Positions 1-4,674 of a DNA stretch of 6,552 bases are shown here, piece by piece. The notes beneath the pieces were generated by a model. That model did no database searches and had not been told where the DNA came from. It was given only the letters and a program-made list of their open reading frames with translations. Source of the stretch: Fimbriimonadia bacterium (GTDB lineage Bacteria; Armatimonadota; Fimbriimonadia; Fimbriimonadales; Fimbriimonadaceae); contig JALGXY010000447.1 of the NCBI GenBank assembly GCA_029824495.1, positions 1-6,552 of the forward strand, in the 5' to 3' direction. Position numbers and translations under genes: made by a program. Within the stretch, counting starts at the first letter, position 1, and each line of letters begins with the position of its first letter.

Positions 1-360
1 AAATTGGCTCGGATTGCATGGAGAGTCTCAATATTGGCAGGCATCGCAGCGTCAGCTGCCGGCCTCTACTTCTTGGGCTTGAACAACGGGGTTTCAAGCG
101 AGGTCTTCATAATCTGGACCGCGTTCGCGGCCCTGTTGTTGGCTCTGGTGAGCGGAATTCGTGCACTAGCCGAAAAGAAGCAGGCAGGCCGCTGGCTCGA
201 CTTGGCAAAACGGGGCATGCTTCCCGGAAAGGTCAGCACCAAGCCGCTGGCGCAGCCAGGTACTGACATCGACGGTGACCCGATCCCGGGCCTCAATTCT
301 CCCGTAACTCAGCAGAAAGTCGAAGAGCGAGCTCAGGCCAAGGCCGAGCTTGATTCGTAG
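1..360 (+). CDS. Small two-helix membrane protein, 5' end uncertain or cut by window edge
   Basis: I do not recognise the family. The reading frame is open to the first base. The only visible start candidate is TTG at base 4, with no room to see a ribosome site, so the gene may begin upstream. From that TTG it gives 118 residues. Two hydrophobic segments lie at about residues 8-26 (rich in Ala, Gly, Leu) and 33-53 (IIWTAFAALLLALVSGI), joined by a short polar loop. A roughly 65-residue soluble tail follows, with basic residues straight after helix 2 (EKKQAGR), a Pro/Gly/Asp-rich middle and a charged end rich in Glu, Lys and Ala. This suggests a helical-hairpin inner-membrane protein with a cytoplasmic tail, by the positive-inside rule. 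The last 28 bases overlap the convergent VOC gene. A 76-codon frame on the other strand here has no protein-like features and looks like a shadow. Confidence 0.6.
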   Translation, partial: KLARIAWRVSILAGIAASAAGLYFLGLNNGVSSEVFIIWTAFAALLLALVSGIRALAEKKQAGRWLDLAKRGMLPGKVSTKPLAQPGTDIDGDPIPGLNSPVTQQKVEERAQAKAELDS

Positions 361-1118
361 ATGTAGAACGGCGCGCCGAACGGATCGGCGATCAGAGCTG
401 TTCGCCCCACCCCAGGAATGTCAAAGGCGGGCACCATAACCGTCCCTTCGTACTCGGGCAGCCGGCTGCAGACATCATCCACACTGTCGACACCGACATA
501 CTGCGCCCAAGTGGGCGGCACGCCTGGCATCGTCTCAGGATTGAGCTGCACGATGCCGCCGAACGCCTTCTCTTCGCCGGGCATTTTCAGCATCTTGTAG
601 ACATTATCATCGCCCATGTCCATTTCAGAAAAATCGAACCCGAACACGCTCCCGTAGAAATGGACTGCTGCGTCCTGGCTCGGGTGAAAAATCTCGTACC
701 AGACAACTGGTGACTTTGGCGGCGGTGACGGCTCCGACGGCTGCAAAAGCTGGAACATCGCTCCGCCGTCATCAGTGACCACCGCGAGCCGACCAACACC
801 GGGGATATCGAACGGGGGCCGAAGAACGTGTCCGCCGTGAGAAACAATCTTATTGAGGAATCCTTCAACATCGTTCACAGCCATGATCTGCGCCCAATGT
901 GCCGGTACGCCAGGAGCCATCTCGTGGATTATCTGCAGTGGAAGCAGACCGCCAAATGGCTTCTCTTCACCGGCCAGATGCCACATCGTATAGGTATGGC
1001 CGCCACCCATCGGCATCTCCGACGTCGTCCATCCAAATAGGTCGCCATAAAACTTCTTGGCGACATCTGCATCAGGCGCTGCCAATTCGATCCAACAAAA
1101 CGGGCTCTTCTGCTCCAT
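333..1118 (-). CDS. Two-domain VOC family protein (glyoxalase/bleomycin-resistance/dioxygenase fold)
   Basis: A cytosolic protein of 261 residues made of two tandem VOC domains, about residues 5-127 and 134-256, joined by a Pro/Ser-rich linker (PSEPSPPP). Both halves keep the same landmarks: an opening strand (FCWIELAAPD / VVWYEIFHPSQD), a helix ending in FYGDLFGW / FYGSVFGF, GEEKPFGG / GEEKAFGG, HWAQ / TWAQ, and the identical octapeptide FDIPGVGR at residues 103-110 and 232-239. This is the COG3324 / CFP30B-like arrangement. Full metal-ligand sets are not obvious, since the second half has Thr where the first has His74, so catalysis cannot be inferred; binding or sequestering a small molecule is equally possible. 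The ATG at 1118 has a well-placed TGGAG upstream. It is the last gene of the probable operon with the S9 peptidase (67-base gap), and its 3' end runs 28 bases into the opposing membrane-protein gene. No signal peptide is seen. Confidence 0.92.
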   Translation of the reverse strand: MEQKSPFCWIELAAPDADVAKKFYGDLFGWTTSEMPMGGGHTYTMWHLAGEEKPFGGLLPLQIIHEMAPGVPAHWAQIMAVNDVEGFLNKIVSHGGHVLRPPFDIPGVGRLAVVTDDGGAMFQLLQPSEPSPPPKSPVVWYEIFHPSQDAAVHFYGSVFGFDFSEMDMGDDNVYKMLKMPGEEKAFGGIVQLNPETMPGVPPTWAQYVGVDSVDDVCSRLPEYEGTVMVPAFDIPGVGRTALIADPFGAPFYIYESSSALA

Positions 1119-1185
1119 TCAATTACTCCAGGCGGCCAGGAGACCGCTCTTCTCCCTACAGTCTGCCAGGAATCAGTGTTCCCTG
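1119..1185 (-). other. Short gap between S9 peptidase and VOC gene
   Basis: These 67 bases hold the VOC ribosome site and a weak imperfect stem (GGGAGA against TCTCCT with a G-T pair, seven-base loop) without a T-run. I see no clear terminator or promoter, so cotranscription is likely. Confidence 0.5.
1126..1130 (-). promoter_or_regulatory. Shine-Dalgarno site of the VOC gene
   Basis: Read on the minus strand, TGGAG lies seven bases before the ATG at 1118. It supports that start and shows that the VOC gene can be translated independently of the upstream peptidase. Confidence 0.75.
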
Positions 1186-3372
1186 TCAGTTCAGTCCAGT
1201 TCGGGGCTCACGACCATAGAGATGCTTGACAAAGTGATCGAATATAGCTCGGTCGACATACCAGCCGCCGAGGTTGTGACCACGTCCAGGCAGAATCAGC
1301 ATGTCAAAAATCTTGTCGGCTTTAACGAGAGCATCAACAAGCCGCATCGTTCCACCGTGCAGATTGACGTTTGTGTCGTTCTCACCATGCACGAGCAGCA
1401 GCTTCCCTTTCAGCTTGTGGGCATTGGCTGGGTTCGACTGCTCTTCATAGTGTGGCCCTAGCGGCCAGCCCATCCAGAGCTCGTTCCACCAGGTCTTGTC
1501 GGTCCTGTGGTCGTGGTTGCCAGCCAAAGAGGCCGCCACCGTGTAGAAGTCACCGTGGGCCAGAAGCGCACGTGTCGAGTCGTATCCGCCTGCTGAATAG
1601 CCAAAAATTCCGACGCCCCGGCTCAGGTCCATCTCGGGATAGACTTCTGCGGCGGCCTGAATCCACTTGATCCGGTCTGGAAACCCGCCGTCGCCCAGAT
1701 TCTGATGCGAGACATCGTGGAAAGCCTTGCCCCGGTTTGCAGTGCCCATCCCGTCGATCTGGACCACGATAAACCCGAGTTCTGCAAGCATCTGTGTGCG
1801 CGAAGAGATCATAAACCTCTTCGGGACGTGAGAGTCGTGCGGGCCCGCGTAGATGTACTCAACTACAGGATATTTCTTGTCTGGATCAAAGTCAGTTGGA
1901 CGCCAGATAATGCCGTGAATATCGGTCTGGTTGTCTCGTCCTTTGGCCACAAATGGCTCGGCCGGGCGCCAGCCTGTATTGAGCCACAACCGAGCATCTG
2001 CCCTCTCGATCTCCATTAGGATGTCACCGGTCAAACCATCCCGCAGAACATGAATCGGAGGCTCATTGATCGTTGAAAACGAGTCGACAAACATCTCTCG
2101 GTTTGGGCTCCACTGGGCTGAGTGGTCGGCAGCCTCGGGAGTGAGCAGGCTCAGATCTGAACCGTCAAGGTTCATGACGTACTGGTGAATCAGGTAGGGG
2201 TCTCGATTTGGCTCGCGGCCACTCGCCTGGAACCAGATTTTGCCCCGCTCTGGATCGACGTGAGGGTCTCCGCGAATCACCCATTTACCTGCAGTGAGCT
2301 GTGCTTCCAGCCCTTCATTCGCATCGTACTGGTAGATGTGCCGCCAGCCGCTCCTTTGCGAGGTCCAGAGAATGGTCTCCTGCCCCAGATTGTGGAGCCA
2401 GGATTCGTATGGGTGCAGCCGTGAATCTGAGCGCTCATCGATCAAGGTTCTCTCTGCACCATTGCTCCGGGCAATCTCGATCACCCGCTCCTGCTGATAG
2501 CCGCGATGCAGCCGAGAGAACCTGAGAGTCTCGCCGTCCTCGCTCCACCAGATTGGCGGTGTCTGCCAAAAGTCAATCTCACCAGTTCTAGCCTCAATCA
2601 TTTCACCAGACGGAACTCTAAAGAGATGTAGTTTTCGGGAATCGAGCTCATCCCCCGGCAGGTCATAGGTGTGTGATCGATGGACTGGCCGAACCCCATC
2701 TGGGGGAACCGTCTCGACGTAGTTCATCTTGAGGCGCTTGCCTGGAGTCTGAAGAAAGGCGGCGACCATTTGAGAGTCTGGCGACCACTGCGCCTGCGTC
2801 CAGACCTCTCCGTTGTCGCCTTTAGGGGCCAAAACCAGGGGTTCACCTTCTCCATCGGCAGGCACCACAGTCAAGCCGCCATCGTGATATCGGATCTGCC
2901 ATTCGCCATCAGGCGAACGTCGGGGCGAACGCCCTGCTCTTCGAGTGGGACGCTCAGCCTCATCAAGTTGGTTGGTGGCGAGGTCGAATGACCACCGTTT
3001 GCTGAAAGCTCGAAAGTGGACGCTGTTGTCTCGAACAATCACCTGCTCAAGAGGAAGGCGTGAAGGGTCAACCTCCTGCTTTACAGCCTTCTCGAGCTCG
3101 GCAGCCAACACTGCTGGATCGAAGAGCGGCGACTTCGTTCTCGATTCACCGTCAACCCGGATCCACTCGACACTTCTTCCCCGGTCAATTCGATACCAAA
3201 ATTCCGTGTCGCTGATCCACTGCGCCTGAACATTCAAGCCAAATGTCATGGAACGAGCCTTAGCCGACATTCCCTTGGCGCGCTCATATTGGTCGAGAGT
3301 CCCCTGCGCGTGTCCGGCTGCAGCGACAGCCAATACTGCGAGAAGTGTCAAGCGTCTGGTCATGGCTCTCAT
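1186..3372 (-). CDS. Secreted S9 family serine peptidase (DPP4-like, beta-propeller plus alpha/beta hydrolase)
   Basis: The 728-residue protein starts with a signal peptide (basic MRAMTRR, hydrophobic LTLLAVLAVAAAG, probable cleavage after HAQ, about residue 23), so it should act in the periplasm or outside. Residues about 40-470 form the DPP4-type beta-propeller, with landmarks SPDGEW, WSPDS, SGWRHIYQYD, ASGREPNRDPY and WSPNREMF. Residues about 475-722 form the prolyl-oligopeptidase catalytic domain. The triad is visible: Ser593 in GYSAGG (codon 1594-1596), Asp666 in HGENDTNVN (1375-1377) and His699 in GRGHNLGG (1276-1278). The family removes dipeptides, often after Pro or Ala, or cleaves short peptides; the substrate here is not readable. 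It carries DGMGTANRG, a subgroup variant of the usual DGRG motif. Its ATG overlaps the stop of the upstream transporter as ATGA, indicating translational coupling. A second Met at residue 4 is an alternative start that would remove one Arg. Length and motifs suggest an intact gene. Confidence 0.96.
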   Translation of the reverse strand: MRAMTRRLTLLAVLAVAAAGHAQGTLDQYERAKGMSAKARSMTFGLNVQAQWISDTEFWYRIDRGRSVEWIRVDGESRTKSPLFDPAVLAAELEKAVKQEVDPSRLPLEQVIVRDNSVHFRAFSKRWSFDLATNQLDEAERPTRRAGRSPRRSPDGEWQIRYHDGGLTVVPADGEGEPLVLAPKGDNGEVWTQAQWSPDSQMVAAFLQTPGKRLKMNYVETVPPDGVRPVHRSHTYDLPGDELDSRKLHLFRVPSGEMIEARTGEIDFWQTPPIWWSEDGETLRFSRLHRGYQQERVIEIARSNGAERTLIDERSDSRLHPYESWLHNLGQETILWTSQRSGWRHIYQYDANEGLEAQLTAGKWVIRGDPHVDPERGKIWFQASGREPNRDPYLIHQYVMNLDGSDLSLLTPEAADHSAQWSPNREMFVDSFSTINEPPIHVLRDGLTGDILMEIERADARLWLNTGWRPAEPFVAKGRDNQTDIHGIIWRPTDFDPDKKYPVVEYIYAGPHDSHVPKRFMISSRTQMLAELGFIVVQIDGMGTANRGKAFHDVSHQNLGDGGFPDRIKWIQAAAEVYPEMDLSRGVGIFGYSAGGYDSTRALLAHGDFYTVAASLAGNHDHRTDKTWWNELWMGWPLGPHYEEQSNPANAHKLKGKLLLVHGENDTNVNLHGGTMRLVDALVKADKIFDMLILPGRGHNLGGWYVDRAIFDHFVKHLYGREPRTGLN

Positions 3373-3848
3373 TGTGTCTCAGACACCTGCGTCTGATCCT
3401 GTTTTTTGACCACAACCTGCTGCCCCTTAAAGAAGAGGCCGAGCGAAATGAGGGCAAACAGAATCGCCCCGCCATGCCACAGATTCACCTGCTCTTTGAA
3501 TATGACTGCGCCGACACCAATCGAAGTGACAATCAGGGAGAGCATTGCGTAGACCGCGTATTGCGCTGCCCCGTATCTGCCGAAGAGGTAGAAAAAGCCG
3601 ACAAATGTGATGACCGTGCCCACACCTGTGACAACCATCCAGACCCCTTGTCGCCGAATCGTCTCAGAAGCGCTTCCTGGCATCAACGGACTGAGCAGCC
3701 CAAGGAGAACGGCTGCGACAATCAGTCCACCCATGATGTAGATGAAGGGATTGGCAGCGTCGCCGGCCTTCCTGTTGCCATAGACAAAAATGGCATTACC
3801 CAAAGACGCCAGCACTGCAAAAGCGAGGATCCCCACGAGTGGCTTCAT
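3369..3848 (-). CDS. EamA/DMT-type half transporter, five transmembrane helices
   Basis: A 159-residue inner-membrane protein with five hydrophobic helices at about residues 4-22, 34-55, 69-89, 96-117 and 124-141. Between helices 1 and 2 is a polar loop (YGNRKAGDAANP). The stretch from RYGAAQYAVYA through the acidic FKEQ (Glu119) to the last helix matches the usual end of an EamA domain, where small residues open the helix and a Glu follows the next one. Typical EamA exporters have two such units in about 300 residues; this is a single unit of the usual half-size length, so it would have to dimerise. Substrate unknown: drugs, metabolites and amino acids are all possible in this superfamily. 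It ends in a hydrophilic Lys/Gln-rich tail. The ATG at 3848 has only a weak ribosome site (TAGAG nearby). It is the first gene of the probable operon and its stop overlaps the peptidase start. Confidence 0.8.
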   Translation of the reverse strand: MKPLVGILAFAVLASLGNAIFVYGNRKAGDAANPFIYIMGGLIVAAVLLGLLSPLMPGSASETIRRQGVWMVVTGVGTVITFVGFFYLFGRYGAAQYAVYAMLSLIVTSIGVGAVIFKEQVNLWHGGAILFALISLGLFFKGQQVVVKKQDQTQVSETQ

Positions 3849-3924
3849 GACTGCACTCTACCGAAACCGAGCTTGACTGGGACCCTGCAACCAGCTCCCC
3901 GTCTTAGGCAGTAACTGAAAAGCA

Positions 3925-3943
3925 AGGCTCGACCAAAGAGCCT
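3925..3943 (+). promoter_or_regulatory. Small inverted repeat abutting the ribosome site of the secreted-protein gene
   Basis: AGGCTC at 3925-3930 and GAGCCT at 3938-3943 are perfect complements around a seven-base loop. The right arm touches the GGAG at 3944-3947. If transcribed, this six-pair hairpin would sit just before the ribosome site and could shape translation or mRNA stability, or it could be an operator. A repeat this short can occur by chance, so a function is inference only. Confidence 0.3.
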
Positions 3944-3947
3944 GGAG
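3944..3947 (+). promoter_or_regulatory. Shine-Dalgarno site of the secreted-protein gene
   Basis: GGAG lies ten bases before the ATG at 3958, slightly far but usable. The frame has a stop at 3916-3918 and no other start codon between it and 3958, so this site and the frame together fix the start. Confidence 0.6.
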
Positions 3948-3957
3948 ACAAGAAATC

Positions 3958-4611
3958 ATGTTGACAGCCACAGCTCTTATCGCAGCCACGGTCCTCGCAC
4001 CGGCAGACAAGATTGACCTGACACACACCTACAAAAAGGGCGACAAAGCCGCATTTGCTTTCGAGATCAAAGGTGACGAAAACGGACAAGATGTTGGAAT
4101 GTCTATCGAGTGGCAGCGAACTGTCGGCAACAGCCCGAGAAAGGGTGTCTACGACATCAAGGTTGATGCTAGCGAGATGCAGATGTTTATGAACGGCCAA
4201 GAAATGCCAGGCGAAGCTCTTGGTGTTCAGGCGATGGAGATTGACGGCCACGGACTTCCGACTAACATCGCGATGGACGGCGGTCCAAGCATGCTGATCA
4301 GCATCGCTCAGATGTTCACATTCCTGCCTTCAAAAACTGTGGAGATCGGCGAGAAGTTTGAGTTTAACCAGAAGTACGACACCTACTCATTGAAAGGCAA
4401 AGGCACATTAAAGTCTGCGAAAGCCGTCAATGGAAGCCCAGCGTTTCAGATCAAGTACTCGTGCGAGTTCATGCCGGGCGAAGAGGATCCAGCAACGATT
4501 GATTTCACGGCTGTGTTTGATGCCAAGTCGAAGGTTCTCTTGGAAGCCAAAGGTGAAGCAGACACCGATGACGGCGTGTTTCACATGCAGATAAAGAACA
4601 AGAAGAAATAG
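3958..4611 (+). CDS. Secreted protein of unknown function, beta-rich
   Basis: I do not recognise the family with confidence. The 217-residue protein opens with a hydrophobic stretch (MLTATALIAATVLAPA) ending in an A-P-A signal-peptidase-like site before Asp17, so export is likely. Unusually, the n-region has no Lys or Arg. The frame leaves no earlier start. The mature part is polar with alternating strand-like patterns: HTYKKGDKAAFAFEIKG near residue 23, LPSKTVEIGEKFEF near 123, KGKGTLKSAKAVNG near 146, and a late ATIDFTAVFDAKSKVLLEAKGE. The order 'fall-off strand, LP-x-K-x-V-x-x-G-x-x-F, domain with G-x-G-x-x, then F-D-x-x-x-x-L' recalls secreted DUF6263-like beta proteins, a weak resemblance. 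Residues 74-119 are rich in methionine (MQMFM and five more). There is one Cys (169), and the tail is KNKKK. The gene stands alone between divergent and convergent neighbours and ends just before a strong hairpin. Confidence 0.8.
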   Translation: MLTATALIAATVLAPADKIDLTHTYKKGDKAAFAFEIKGDENGQDVGMSIEWQRTVGNSPRKGVYDIKVDASEMQMFMNGQEMPGEALGVQAMEIDGHGLPTNIAMDGGPSMLISIAQMFTFLPSKTVEIGEKFEFNQKYDTYSLKGKGTLKSAKAVNGSPAFQIKYSCEFMPGEEDPATIDFTAVFDAKSKVLLEAKGEADTDDGVFHMQIKNKKK

Positions 4612-4634
4612 TCTGGCCAAAAGAGAATGCTGAT

Positions 4635-4668
4635 GAGGGCGTTGCTGCAGTGATGCAGCAACGCCCTC
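4635..4668. terminator. Perfect 15-bp hairpin between convergent genes, probable bidirectional terminator
   Basis: The arms at 4635-4649 (GAGGGCGTTGCTGCA) and 4654-4668 are exact reverse complements around a four-base GTGA loop. The hairpin sits 23 bases after the stop of the secreted-protein gene and six bases from the stop of the convergent hydrolase, the expected place for a shared terminator. Only two T follow it on the plus strand, and on the minus strand a TTTT comes about ten bases later, so it is not a classical intrinsic terminator with a full U-tract. It may instead protect 3' ends or work with Rho. Confidence 0.7.
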
Positions 4669-4674
4669 TTAGCT

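Larger units (their letters stand above)
3849..3957. promoter_or_regulatory. Divergent intergenic region, expected to hold promoters for both directions
   Basis: These 109 bases separate the leftward transporter-peptidase-VOC genes from the rightward secreted-protein gene, so promoters for both should lie here or reach into the coding ends. I see a lone TTGACT at 3873-3878 on the plus strand, but no TATAAT-like partner at normal spacing. On the minus strand the best pair is a poor TTGGTC with TACTGC 17 bases on. I therefore assign no exact promoter. A short inverted repeat at 3925-3943 lies next to the rightward ribosome site. Confidence 0.5.

Noticed and set aside
3374..3386. GTGTCT-C-AGACAC near-palindrome just before the peptidase start
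   Set aside because: It lies inside the transporter's last codons, is short, and leaves a loop of only one to three bases. Chance is a sufficient explanation.
3873..3878. TTGACT as a -35 box
   Set aside because: No -10-like hexamer occurs 16-18 bases downstream, so I do not call a promoter from it.
3345..3914. A 189-codon plus-strand frame
   Set aside because: It lies wholly opposite the transporter and the intergenic region, its translation is rich in His, Asp, Arg and Cys with no domain pattern, and the opposing frame clearly encodes five helices.
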